From Tetragonia tetragonoides (taxonomy: Eukaryota > Streptophyta > Magnoliopsida > Caryophyllales > Aizoaceae): 64,000 nt of DNA. The notes below the pieces were generated by a model, which had not been told where the DNA came from, ran no database searches, and worked only from the letters and a program-made list of their open reading frames with translations. Both the position numbers and the translations under genes were made by a program. Below are positions 22,986 through 34,165 of this stretch, piece by piece. The stretch lies in the NCBI GenBank assembly GCA_038025085.1, contig CM076153.1:6665501-6729500 (forward strand), in the 5' to 3' direction. The first letter of the stretch is position 1; each line of letters starts with the position of its first letter.

Positions 22986-24424
22986 CTTTTTTAATCTGGG
23001 TAAGGATGCATCATATATGGCGAGCCCAGTATGTTGGCAGTTGCATACGGAGGTACACAAGGAAAATGCTGCTGTTATGTCTCAAGGGGATTGTTTAAGT
23101 TGGACATGTAAGGATTTGTGATTCCTACTCGTTCTACTCTTGGTAGTGCTCCAACAAGTTCATAACACATTTTAGCTACATGTAAGATAGAATAGTAAAT
23201 GCTCTTTGCAAGTTTTCCTTGTTTAGCCTGACCTCCCTGCCCTGGCTTTATTGGGATCCACATTAAGCATCGTTGGATGTCCAAACACAGTATTCATACC
23301 TTGCTGTTACAGAGAGGTCTCTTCAGAAGAACACGTGAGGAAATTATGTGATGTATATGAGTATCGATAACACTCTACGCGTACGACACCTGCTGTTGAG
23401 CTTTCCTTTGTGAACATTTGGACAATTGAGCAGGGAGTTAAAAGACAAGCTCATACTGGGGATTTGGAGAAAACTGTAGATGTGCGATGAGCTAGTCCTT
23501 GTGGGATGAGACTATGAGAGACATCAGAGGATCTTCATCCTTTTGGGGCGGAGAAAGAGATCAATCATTACTCTTAGCTTCTGCTTGAAACAGTCTGATC
23601 GAAGTAATCTAATTTATTCTGTTGTAAAAAATCAGTTGGCACGGGGTTGATGAGGAAGTTTGTTAGAAGATGAGCTGCCTTTTCTGCATTTACAGTAATT
23701 TGTTGTAAAGGCCCTGCTATAAATATCAGTGGCGTACTCTATTTTAGTAAAGACGTTCTTTTGTGTAATTCTTTCAATTAAATGATAAATCAAAGGTTTC
23801 GTTTTCCATTTATCTTGATTTCCTTGCACTATTTGTGTTTCTCAAATGTTTCTTTTTTGGAATTCTTCAGTCTTGTGTACAATTGGTATAGGAGCCTAGT
23901 CATGTCTCTTGGGTGCCATTGTCTTGAACATGTGCCACTTTTCTAATAGTACCAACAGAACTCGCTCTCTTTAATTTCTTAAACTTTATTGACTAAATAA
24001 AACCTCTCTAAATTAATGAAATCTCATATTAATCTCATATTCCTGACGTTATTTACTGTACTTATAGAAGTTTTATATTCTAGTAGGTTAAAAAAGTTTG
24101 TTTTTTAGGTGCTATTGTTGATCCTTAATTATGATAAATACGTAACTCATCTTGCACTGATGCTTGTATAAGCTAGTTTCCCTCCCTTGTATTTATTGAT
24201 ACGAGGTTGAATGAAATAAAATGAAATAAAATGTAACTTAACGATCAAAAAACAAAAGTGACTTAAAAGGTAAAGTTTTTGAATCCAAACCCTTTTATTC
24301 CGTGAATCAAATGTGTAAGCTAAACATTTATGAGCTCTAGAGAAATCATCGATCAATAATTTATCTATGAAAAAAAAAAAGAGATCAAGGAGTCATTCAG
24401 GAAGTAGTAGACTAGTAGTTCAAG
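22986..24424. other. Spacer downstream of the intact PPR gene
   Basis: No gene seen. The first ~400 bp aligns with the tail of PPR copy A, and ~24075-24420 aligns with 19330-19570. The homology breaks at about 24424, where other copies continue into the receptor-kinase promoter region. Homology resumes at ~27985. The break marks an insertion. Confidence 0.6.
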
Positions 24425-25301
24425 TAAGAGGCATTTGCCTCAATAGTTATCATGTTACCTTTCAATTTGGAGGTCCCAACTTCAAGGCTTTTGAGAGTTG
24501 GGACTCACATTTATTCCATTTGATTGATGGTATATGGGGGTGACAAGAGTTGGGCCTTGGTTTGGGTTGGGCGGGTTGGGTTGTGAGTGAGGGGGCATTT
24601 GCACATCCAACTCCGGTGAATTTTTTTTTATGTAGACCCGCGTCCAGCCATTTTGGCTGGACTACACTGGCACCTTCGTAATTTTTGGGAACCTCATGGG
24701 TATTTACGTCACATTGCTACTTCCCCATTCCTTTGTTTTTTCTCCTCACATTTCACGGCTCAGACTTCAGTGATCTTCATCCTTCTCCCCTCTCTCTCAT
24801 CAACCTCCCATGATTTCCAATGGAATTTTATAGCTCCACACGCGAGAATTAATCAACAAAATTAGTTTAGATAGTTTCCCTTTAATTTTTAGGGTTCATC
24901 AACACCTAATTTGAGTATATTTCGTTTTCTTTGGTTCTTTTGAAATTAGTTCGGGAATTTGTTGTCTGCAATGGAGCCTGGAGGCTGGAGGGGAAGACGG
25001 CGTACGGGGGTAGGGTTGACAGTGGTGGCTGGTTCGTTCATTTGTGTGTGAAGGAGAGAGAGAGTTGGGTCAGATTGGGGAAGGGGAGGAGAGAGAGTGG
25101 AGTGTGCTGTTGGTGTTGTATTGTATGGTGAATAATGGTGGTGATGTGAATTGGAAGCAGGCGTAGCTGGAGGATGATGATGAAGTTTTTTTTTTTTTTT
25201 GGATGATGATGATGATTTTTTTTTTTTTTAATTTTTGGATGATGATGATGATATTTAGGAGTACTTTTCTGTTTTTAGTTTTCTTTTCTACGGAGTATCA
25301 A

Positions 25302-27860
25302 AAGTTCATAAATTATAAGCCCAAGGTTCATTTAGAGGTTCAATCAAAATAGTTTGATAGTTCATAAATTATAAGTGTAAGGTTTATTGTGTGATTTCCT
25401 CAAATATACATCATTCACAAACTAATTTTCAAATTAGCTTCGGTTCAAAACTATTTCTCCACATATACACCACGTGGGATCGGACTGTGGCCTGAAAGCG
25501 AATTTAATTTTTTTTTTTATAGCGAAAGGCAAAGCCGCTGTGGCCTACAGCGGCTTTGCCTTTCGCTATAAAAAAAAAAATTAAATTCGCTTTCAGGCCA
25601 CAGTCCGATCACTATTTTTTTTTTATAGCGAAAGGCAAAGCCGCTGTGGGCCACAACGGCTTTGCCTTTCGCTATAAAAAAAAAATTTTAATTCGCTTCC
25701 AGGCCACAGTCCGATCCTACGTGGTGTATATGTGGGGAAATAGTTTTAAACCGAAGCTAATTTGGGAATTAGTTTGTGAATGATGTATATTTGAGGAAAT
25801 CACTCAGGTTTATTTAAAATATTTTAATAGTTCATATGCTATATATGTAAGGTTCATTTTCTCCCAAAAACAAAATAAAAATGTAATGTTCATTCAAAAT
25901 AACCTAATTATTAATAATGCATAAATATAGTGTTCATTTAAAATAGCCTAATTGTTCATAACGCATAAACGTAGTGTTCATTTAAAATAGCCTAATTGTT
26001 CATAGTGTACAAAAGTAATGTTCATCTTTTTTTCTAGAGAAACGTAATGTTCATTTAAAATAGTCTAATTGTTCATAAGGTATAAATTTCATGTTCATTT
26101 ACAATAGCCTAATTGTTCATAGTGTACAAATATAGTGTTCATTTAAAATAGTCTAATAGCTCATAGTGTACAAACATAGTATTCATTTAAAATATCTTAG
26201 TTGTTCATAAGGTATAAACGTAGTGTTCATTTAAACTAGCCTAATTAGAACTTCAGCTTTACAAGTCTTCCTTATCTCGTTGACGCTAGTGACTTTTGTT
26301 TTTTCTTTTTCCTTTTGTTTCCTTTGTTGACGCATGAGTAGTTTTGTTTCTTTTTGAGTAATATAAAAAGTTCATAAAAACAATTTAAAATTTCATGACT
26401 AATCAACCATTAGTTTATTTAAAATAGTTTAATACTCATAGACTCGTAGTTAATAAGAAACATAATGTTTATTTAAAATACCTTAATAGTTCATACGTGG
26501 TAAACGCAATGTTCATTTAAAATAGACTAATAGTTCATACGTTGCAAACGCAATGTTCATTTAAAATAGTCTAATATTTCATATGTAGTAAGCGCAATGT
26601 TCATTTAAAATAGCCTAATAGTTCATACGTCGTAAATGCAATGTTCATTTAAAATAGTCTAATAGTTCATACTTCGTAACACGCAATGTTCATTTAAAAT
26701 AGCCTAATAGTTCATACGTTGTAAACGCGGTGTTCATTTAAAATAGTCTAATAGTTCATATGTCGTAAACGCAATGTTCATTTAAAATAGTCTAATAATT
26801 CATACGTCGTAAACGCAATGTTCATATAAATAGTATAATAGTTATACGTCGTAAAAGCAATGTTCATTAAGAATAGCCTAATAGTTCATATGTGGTAAAC
26901 GCAATGTTCATTTAAAATAGTCTTATAGTTCATATGTCGTAAACACAATGTTAATTTAAAATAGTCTAATAGTTCATAAGTCGTAAACGCAATGTTCATT
27001 TGAAATCGCCTAATAGTTCATACGTCGTAAACACAATATTCATTAAGAATAACCTACTAGTTCATAAGTTGTAAACACAATATTCATTCAAATTAGCCTA
27101 ATAGTTCTTATGTTATATATGTAATGTTCATTAAAAATAATCTAATTATTCATATGCTATATACGTAATGTTCATAAAAAATATTTTATCAAAAAAAAAA
27201 AATTATTCATAAAAAATAATATAATAGTCCATAGTTTATAAGCATATAATTTACTAAAAATAGTGTGATAGTAGTAATTCATAAGGTAATTCACAACATA
27301 TATTAAACTAGATGTTCATAAATAATAGCCTAATGGTTCATAACCATTAAACTAATTATTCATTAAAAATAGATTAATATTTCATAAGTTATAAACACAA
27401 GGTTCATTAAAATTAGTCTAATAGTTCATATGCAATGAACGCGAAGTTTATTAAAAATAGACTAATAGTTCATAAGTGATAAACGCAATGTTCATTAAAA
27501 ATAGAATAATATTTCACAAGTTATAAACACAAGGTTGATTAAAATTAGCCTAATAGTTCATAAGGTATAAACGTAAGGTTCATTAAAAATATTCTAATAG
27601 GTCATAAGGTATAAACGTAAGGTTAACTAAATCATTAACAATGGTCTATTAATTGTTCATAAGGTATTAACATAAGGTTCATTTAAAATATTCTAATTGT
27701 TCATTAAGTATAATCGTATAGTTTATTAAAAAATAATTTAATTATTCATAAAGTTACAAATGGATGATTCTTTAAAAGATAATTTAATTGTTCATCAAGT
27801 ATAAATCTAAGATTTATTAAAAATAGTGTAAAGGTTCATAAGTAATAACTATACTGTTAA
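25302..27860 (+). repeat. ~44-46-bp minisatellite array, about 45 units
   Basis: The unit is approximately GTTCATTTAAAATAGTCTAA followed by TAGTTCATACGTCGTAAACGCAAT. Units are most uniform at ~26500-27030 and diverge toward both ends. This is the gradient expected when unequal exchange homogenises the centre. The array is interrupted by the foldback element at 25389-25805 and by a non-repeat stretch at ~26250-26365. Units run in one orientation. There are no unique spacers, so it is not a CRISPR-like structure. Confidence 0.9.
25389..25805. mobile_element. Mutator-like foldback MITE with 9-bp target duplication
   Basis: 417 bp flanked by the 9-bp direct repeat AGGTTTATT (25380-25388 and 25806-25814). 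The ends are long inverted repeats: 37 bp from 25391 are exactly complementary to 25767-25803, and pairing continues inward with mismatches. The middle holds two tandem hairpins centred at ~25545 and ~25650, each with arms GCGAAAGGCAAAGCCGCTGT. Terminal G and a 9-bp duplication are typical of Mutator-like elements. There is no coding capacity. Removing the element and one flank copy leaves a normal unit of the surrounding minisatellite, which confirms the borders. Confidence 0.85.
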
Positions 27861-28036
27861 TTAAAACATTTTTTTGGTACAAGTTTCTAAAGACAATTAA
27901 TCTCAAAATCAATCCTTAAAAAAACATTAAAAAACGAAAAAAAAAAGAAAAAAGAAGTTGAGTAAAGAGGCGGGGGCCACAGTCGACCAAAAGTATGTTG
28001 GGCTTGTTTTGATTTGAAATATGATGGAGAACGGTA

Positions 28037-28200
28037 ATACTTTCTCTGTCCTTAACTTCATCTTCACTATCACAGATCCCGCCATTGCCAAAGGGTTCAA
28101 AAAACCCCGCGTAAATCCCATGGAAAACGCTCATTCAGGCTTCAGTTTGAGCCTCATTATATATGTAGGGTACTGCAGGGAGCTCTGTTTCAGGAACAAA
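28037..28200 (+). promoter_or_regulatory. Conserved promoter block, receptor-kinase copy 2
   Basis: Contains the shared CTTTCTCTGTCCTTAAC and CCGCGTAAATCCCATGG blocks and a TATA box (TATATAT at ~28158-28164), with the ATG 37 bp further on. The leader lacks ~16 bp present before the ATG in the other copies. Confidence 0.45.
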
Positions 28201-31200
28201 ATGAAATTTCAAGTCATGAGTCTCTTCTTTGCAATTTTTATCATTTCATTTCATTTATCCATTGTTTCAACCCAAACCTCCTAACCCTTGCCACTTCCTT
28301 AAGTGTTCATGACCAAGGGACTAACAACGACCGTGTTGCCCTCTTAGCCATCAAGTCTCAGATTAGTCATGACCCTCAAGGTGTTTTGAGCTCATGGAAT
28401 GAGACTCTTAACACTTTTGTCAGTGGCAAGGTGTCACTTGTGGTGCTAGGTTGCATCAAAGACGACGGGTCCTTGCCCTAAATTTTATTTCCACAGGTTT
28501 GGTGGGAACTTTGTCACCTTATGTGGGGAACTTGAGTTTCCTTCGCCATCTTAATTTATCCTTTAATAATCTTCATGGTCAGATTCCACCTCAAATTGGT
28601 CATCTATTTAGACTACGCACTCTTATCATTATATAACAACTCCTTTGAAGGACAAATTCCAGCCAACATATCTCGTTGTTTTAATCTTGAGAGACTTAGC
28701 CTATGTATGAACCATCTTACGGGTATCATTCCTCATGAATTTGGCCTTTTGTCTAACTTGGTAATATTATCTATTTGTGACAACACATTGACAGGCAACC
28801 TCCTCACTATTGTCGTCAATATGACTTCTCTGCAAGAATTGTATGCGTATGAAAATTCCTTTCGAGGAAGCATTCCAGATGGTATTGGCCAACTTAAAAG
28901 TTTAAATGTCATTAATCTATCTGAAAATAATCTTTCAGGTATGATTCCTTCATCCTTTTACAATCTTTCTTCTCTCCAACTTATCGATTTGTCATTCAAC
29001 CAACTTGAAGGAAGTCTCCCATTGGATGTTGGATTACGTTTTCCTCAACTCACCTATTTTGGAGTAAGTAGTAATTCCTTTCAAGGACATGTTCCAGCCT
29101 CTCTCTCCAACCTTACGCAGCTTCAAGTATTAATTATCTATTCTAATAATTTCAATGGTAAATTTAGGTTCAGTGCTACAAATATTCCCAATTTAGATGT
29201 GTTCGATATTCCTAATAACCATTTAGGCACAGGAGGGCCTGGTGATTTAAGTTTTTTACCAACTCTTGCCTTACTGTAGTCGGTTGCGAATCTTCAGTTG
29301 TAGGTCTAACAATTTCGTAGGCGATCTTCCTGATTTCCTCGATAACTGGTCAACTAAACTCACAGGTATAGATTTCCAACTAAATCATATTACCGGAAGC
29401 ATTCCATCTGGGTTATTCAACCTCGTTAACTTAGAGTTACTATTCTTGAACAATAATTATTTAACTGGATATCTTCCACCACAAATTGGACAGCTAACCA
29501 AGTTAGAAAAACTTGAATGCTGGCGAAATAATCTAATTGGAAGTATCCCTCCCTCGCTAGGGAATTTATCACGATTAAGTAATTTATTATTGAGCAACAA
29601 CAAATTTGAAGGAAGGATACCTTCAAGTCTAGGAGATTGTAAGAATCTACTATACTTGTATCTTTCGCAAAACAACCTCACTGGATCAATACCTCCCTAT
29701 CTGTTCCATGCTTCAATGCTAGTTGAGCTACATTTGGGTGAAAACCATCTACAAGGAATCGTCCCATTGGTCAGCTGAGGAATTTAGTGTATATGAGTAT
29801 ATCAGCAAATACCTTGTCTGGGGAAATTCCAAGTAACCTTGGTGGTTGCGTTGGCCTTGTAGCTCTATATGTGAAAAGAAACTTCTTCAGTGGATCTATC
29901 CCTCAATCTTTCAAGTCTCTAACCAGTCTCCAGTATCTTAATCTGTCTTACAACAGACTGTCTGGTGAAATTCCAAACTTCTTGTCTAAGTTTTCCTTCC
30001 TAAAACTTGATATATCTTTCAATAAATTGGAGGGTGAAGTTCCTAGAACAGGGGTTTTTGCAAATGCAAGTGCATTGATAGTATCAGGAAATTCCAAGCT
30101 TTGTGGAGGCATTCTTGAGCTTCACTTGCCAAGATGCCCAACTGCTGCTCCAACAATAAAATTGTCTCTTACAGTGAGCTTGATCATTGGGGTAGCTTGT
30201 TTGGTTTCTGTTGTATCCATAGTGTCCTCTGTATACCTCCTTTTTTGTATGGGACAAAAGTACATGCTTCCCCAGGAATCATCAATGAGTGAGCACTTCC
30301 CAAACATGGCCTATGACATGGTTTTCAAAGCTACGAATGGATTTTCTCATGGGAATATAGTGGGCAAAGGGCATTTTGGTTCTGTTTACAAAGGAGTCCT
30401 TGAACCCGACAGCATGATTGTGGCTATCAAAGTAATTAGCCTTGCCGAAAGAGGAGCGAGCAAGAGTTTCATGGCAGAGTGCAATGCGCTGAGAAGTATC
30501 CGTCACAGGAATCTTGTTAAGATTGTCACTGCTTGTTCGACTACTGATTTTCAAGGTAATGATTTCAAGGCTTTGGTGTATGAGTTCATGTCAAATGGAA
30601 ATCTGGAACAGTGGATTCACGTGGATCGAGCATTGGATGGCCAAGGTAATCATCGACAAAATTTGAGCCTCTTGCAAAGGTTAAACATTTCCATTGATGT
30701 GGCCTGTGCACTAGATTATCTGCACAACAGTTGTGAAGTTCCTACAATTCACTGTGATCTGAAACCGAGCAATATTCTACTCGATGATGACATGGTTGCG
30801 CATGTTGGAGACTTCGGGTTAGCAAGATCCCGATCACATGCAAGAACGAGTAATAGTAGCTCAGTTGCACTCAAAGGGACAGTTGGATATGCTGCTCCAG
30901 GTAACTTTACTGATGCATATATTTGTTGGGGTTGTTGGTATTATAAAGATGTTTTTCAACTCTATTTTGTCATATAATTTCTAATATTAAAATTGTTCTA
31001 TTTTGAGATAGAGTATGGCCTAGGAAGTATGGTATCTAAGGAAGGTGACATATACAGTTACGGGATAGTTTTGATAGAGATGATGACAGCAAAAAGGCCC
31101 ACTGAAACATTGTTTGAAGGAGGTCTGAACCTTCATCAGTATGCAAAACTATCACTGCATGACCAACTGACAAAGATTATCGATCCAATGCTTAGAGATT

Positions 31201-31635
31201 ATAATGCTGGTTCGAGCACAGAAATTCAAGATGAAAATTATACCCGGGATAACAAAAAGCTTGAGTGCATAAAGGCTGTGATTGAAATAGCAGTGAAATG
31301 TTCAGCAGAGTCACCACAAGATCGAATGAGCACAAAAGATGCTATTAAAGGGCTACTATCAGCACGGAACAGTTTTGCTAGAGCAAGGCGTGGCCATCAT
31401 TTTGTACTTCGAGGTACATTTGGGCATTTTTTACAGTATTGTTGTAGAGTAATCATTCTCGAAAATTATCAGGAACCTGTTTAGGTTTAGATCAAAAGGC
31501 AGGGGATGTCAAAATACATAATGGCATGGATTTGCACATACTGTGTCCTAGCTAGAGCACGTTTAACTGGAGCAGTGTGTCAAATATTCTTAACTCTTCA
31601 CTAACCTAACTTCCTGGGCTGTTGCAGGAACATAA
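28201..31635 (+). pseudogene. LRR-XII receptor kinase copy 2, multiply frameshifted
   Basis: Collinear with copy 3 over its length, with exons 28201-30900, 31012-31413 and a terminal 8-nt exon 31628-31635. Lesions: a 5-bp insertion (TTTCA) within the signal peptide at ~28255; single-base shifts near 28410, 28620 and 29275; and loss of ~7 bp at ~29770 (CCATTGGTCAGCTGAGG against CCAGTGGAAATTGGTCAGTTGAGG). The kinase half is still open (29787-30977 and 30993-31484), with GKGHFGSVYKG, VAIKVI, the non-RD loop HCDLKPSNILLD and DFG. Five independent breaks in exon 1 make it clearly a pseudogene, yet the kinase exons stay close to those of the sister copies, which suggests recent duplication or gene conversion. 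Confidence 0.92.
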
Positions 31636-32403
31636 TTAAACTCTATGTTTCTATGCTCGGTGAAAGAAGGATATAACCCACTGCTGTTTCCGTTCCATCG
31701 AAAATAGCTGGCTGGTCACTGTATGCTTTCAGACGCCAACAGAAGTTTTGAGTGTATCGAAAATATGTTCATTGTACCAAATTGTGTGCCTTATCCTCAA
31801 ACTGTTTATGTGCCCTATTTATCTTTGTGCTTAGATTAAAGTTTGAAATGCTAAACCACAAATTCAGGATTTACCTGTGGTCTGTATGAGCTCAATTGTG
31901 ATGTAGCTTCTCACTCCTGTAATTTGATGACAAAGTTTTTCACGCATTCTGTGCAAGCTTTATTGTCATGGTTTTCACACAATACAGATCATATTAGCAT
32001 TGCATAAAAAATGCTCTAGTTTGATTTGGTCTTTCACTTCATTTTCTTTTGATTATGTTTGAATAGTTTCTGCACAGTGGCAATATATCAGCTTAATGGC
32101 CTTTGATCAGTTTGAAGGCCTGTCGAGTGAGCAGGAAAGATTACAATTTGGAACATAAAGGGCATACAGTAGATTTACTCCATGAGGCCTGTGTTACACT
32201 TCTTATTACTAAACTAAGCTAGTGACCACCGGAATAGATTTCCGAGTTCAAAACAAGCTGAGCTATCACAATTAAAACCATAAACTTGCAACCCTGCCAC
32301 TACTGCATATATTGTTGTGTTCAGAAATGGCAAACCTTAAACATGTATGCAGACAAATTCAGAAATGAAAACTTACATTAAAGAGACTGGAGTCAGGACA
32401 AAA
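31636..32403. other. 3' flank of receptor-kinase copy 2
   Basis: No gene. The sequence aligns with the 3' flanks of copies 3, 4 and 5 (CTGTATGCTTTCAGACGCCAAC, TGCTAAACCACAAATTC, TTTTCACACAATACAGATCA). The alignment fades near 32200, before the minus-strand pseudokinase. Confidence 0.6.
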
Positions 32404-33411
32404 CTAACAATACTTCAAAATCGTCTTGAGTTCAACAGCCACATCAACTATGCTCGGTCTATCATCCTCCTCTTGAGCTGAGCATCTTAAAATAAGATCG
32501 AATACTTCCTGCAGTTGCTGTTGCTGTCCGTTTTCCACCACTTCTCTCACAATTGCAGGTTCTACGATCATATCGATTATTCTTCCTTCTCTAAGCAGGT
32601 CTCTAGCCTTGGCAACAAGATCTTGAATAACAAAATATCTCATCTGGCGGCCAACTAAGAGCTCTAAAAACAACATGCCAAAGAGAAATACATCAGTTTT
32701 TTCAGTCACTCTTCCTGACGAAATATACTCAGGTGCACTGTGCCCGTTCGTTCCAACTACTGCATCATTCACATGTACTTCACCTTCCGGTATTGAAACC
32801 GAGAGATAGAACCCTGTAATTTTGGCTTCAAAGTCTTTATCTAAAAATATATCTCTGGCACTCAAGTTTCTGTGGATTACAGGCCTCCTAAATCCATTTT
32901 GGAGGTAAGCAAGGGCATATGAAATCTCATAGCCAATCCTTAGCCTGGTTTTCCATGGAAGGAATGGCCTCAATAAAACTCTTTCCAGCCCACGATCTTG
33001 TGTGAAAATTAGCTGATCGAGACATCCGTGTTCTGTTAGTTCATAGACTAGAACCGGAAAGTCTGTTTCAAGGCAGCATCCCAAGAGCTTAAGAGCATTT
33101 CTATGCACACTCATTTGCGTTGACACCACTATTTCACGGATGATACCTTTCATCCCGACATATTCAAACAATGAGTGGAATCTCTTTACGCAGATGGATC
33201 GGTTTTCCACAACACCTTTGAACAATTGGAACGTAGAATCCTCTCCGAAAAGCTGATTTTGTGTGAAGTCACTCATCTTCATGACTTCCTTGGCCGAGAA
33301 AACTTGAATGGGAAAGTTATTTCCATTGCAAAAGGAAATGAGCTCCTCTTGCAACAAGCTTCCGTTTCTGATGAAGTTGTTATTATTATGCTTTGTCCCT
33401 AACCACCACAA
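32404..33411 (-). CDS. ZRK-like: ZED1-related kinase (ZRK)-like pseudokinase, start codon unresolved
   Basis: An open frame of ~335 codons on the minus strand, in the size range of ZRK proteins (receptor-like cytoplasmic kinase subfamily XII-2). The N-terminal signature NGSLLQEELISFCNGN followed by PIQVFSAKEV matches that family. Catalytic motifs are degenerate. The glycine loop is replaced (FGEDSTFQLFKG), while Lys in ICVKRF is kept. HRD reads HRN, the catalytic-loop Lys and Asn are lost (NLSARDIFLD), and DFG reads TGF. ZRKs are adaptors or decoys for the NLR ZAR1 in Arabidopsis. Oddity: the frame opens with TTG directly after an in-frame TAA. The first in-frame ATG is ~43 codons in, past the family signature, so either a short upstream exon exists (possible acceptor TTAG/GG at ~33399) or the start is lost. 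Single-copy in this window. Confidence 0.85.
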   Translation of the reverse strand: MWWLGTKHNNNNFIRNGSLLQEELISFCNGNNFPIQVFSAKEVMKMSDFTQNQLFGEDSTFQLFKGVVENRSICVKRFHSLFEYVGMKGIIREIVVSTQMSVHRNALKLLGCCLETDFPVLVYELTEHGCLDQLIFTQDRGLERVLLRPFLPWKTRLRIGYEISYALAYLQNGFRRPVIHRNLSARDIFLDKDFEAKITGFYLSVSIPEGEVHVNDAVVGTNGHSAPEYISSGRVTEKTDVFLFGMLFLELLVGRQMRYFVIQDLVAKARDLLREGRIIDMIVEPAIVREVVENGQQQQLQEVFDLILRCSAQEEDDRPSIVDVAVELKTILKYC

Positions 33412-33992
33412 AAATAAGCCACTTTAGTTTTTTGGTTTAACCACATGTTCACCTAAGCCACTTTAGTTATTACCATGTCATGTCAGGAATATATAAGCTG
33501 ATATAAGAAAATGAATTACTGATTGTGAATTAGCTTTACGTAATTAAATTTCTGTAGCTTCATTCGTACGTAGTTAGTATGTCGATTACTAAGTTCGAGA
33601 TCAAAATGATAGTAGATCCTAGTTATGGAGATGAAAATGCAGTCTCTAAATGATTAGTAGTGCTTACAGCTGATAGGGAAACAGTGAAGTTTTTCCGTTC
33701 TCCTGGCTTCCATTTTTCCCTTTTTCCTTCTCTCTATCACTGGCGTGCTACAGAATCAAAGAGTTATCAGAAAGCCTGACAGGTTTGTTTAATAAATCAA
33801 GTTGATTTATTTATCATGATAATAATATTAATATTAAGCAGAAAATGGATAACAAGTCAACTTTAGGTGCGCTTTTTCAAAGTCATCTTTTAGACCAAGG
33901 GGTGAAGACGCGTTTCAGGGGATTGAAATTTGAAAATAATGCATATCTATCAACTGTTTTCTGCTTGTTGTCTTTAATTTCCTTTTTGACCA
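33412..33992. other. Upstream region of the ZRK-like gene
   Basis: No gene seen on the plus strand. This should hold the minus-strand ZRK promoter or a first exon. About 33680-33895 resembles 54155-54405 downstream of receptor-kinase copy 4 (CTGGCGTGCTACAGAATCAAA against CTGGCGCGCTACAAATCAAA; AAGTCAACTTTAGG against AAGTCAACTCTGGG). A second ZRK-type locus may therefore once have stood there. Confidence 0.45.
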
Positions 33993-34165
33993 GGGTATTC
34001 ACCGTCGACCATCGTGACTATTTCTCCGTGCTGGCTTATAGCTAGGCACTTCAAAGGGACAACTGCCCAAGGAATTTAAAGCTGCTCCATGCCTAAGGCG
34101 AAATTCGAACACTCGACTTTCGTTAATGATGAATAAGTCCCTACCACTCAACCACACCTCCTTGG
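33993..34165 (-). mobile_element. tRNA-derived SINE, minus strand, with target-site duplication
   Basis: Read on the minus strand it starts ACCAAGGAGGTGTGG and has the A box TGGTTGAGTGGT (34143-34154) and a B-box-like GTGTTCGAATTTC (34100-34112). The direct repeat TTTTTGACCA occurs at 33983-33992 and 34166-34175, exactly at the borders. The right repeat runs into the first bases of the PPR remnant. The 3' end lacks a long poly(A). Confidence 0.75.

Larger units (their letters stand above)
24425..27985. mobile_element. Transposon-derived insertion splitting PPR B from receptor-kinase copy 2
   Basis: About 3.5 kb absent from the equivalent place in the other duplicated blocks. It starts with a degenerate tRNA-SINE-like stretch (~24425-24520, GCATTTGCCTCAATAGTTATC...). 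Unique sequence with a small hairpin follows (GTCCAGCCATTTTGGCTGGAC arms at 24641-24661), then GA-rich and GATGAT-rich sequence, then the minisatellite and nested foldback element listed separately. No transposase or reverse transcriptase is visible. I cannot identify terminal repeats of the whole insertion, so it may be composite. Confidence 0.5.

Noticed and set aside
24931..25131. Gly/Arg/Trp-rich frame as a small gene
   Set aside because: GC-skewed, GA-rich transposon-type sequence without splice or family support. I see no basis for a gene call.
25556..25783. Plus-strand open frame of 75 codons
   Set aside because: It lies wholly in the foldback element and reads its inverted repeats; no protein evidence.
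25302..27860. CRISPR-like array
   Set aside because: The repeats are contiguous ~44-bp units without unique spacers, in a plant nuclear context. It is a minisatellite.
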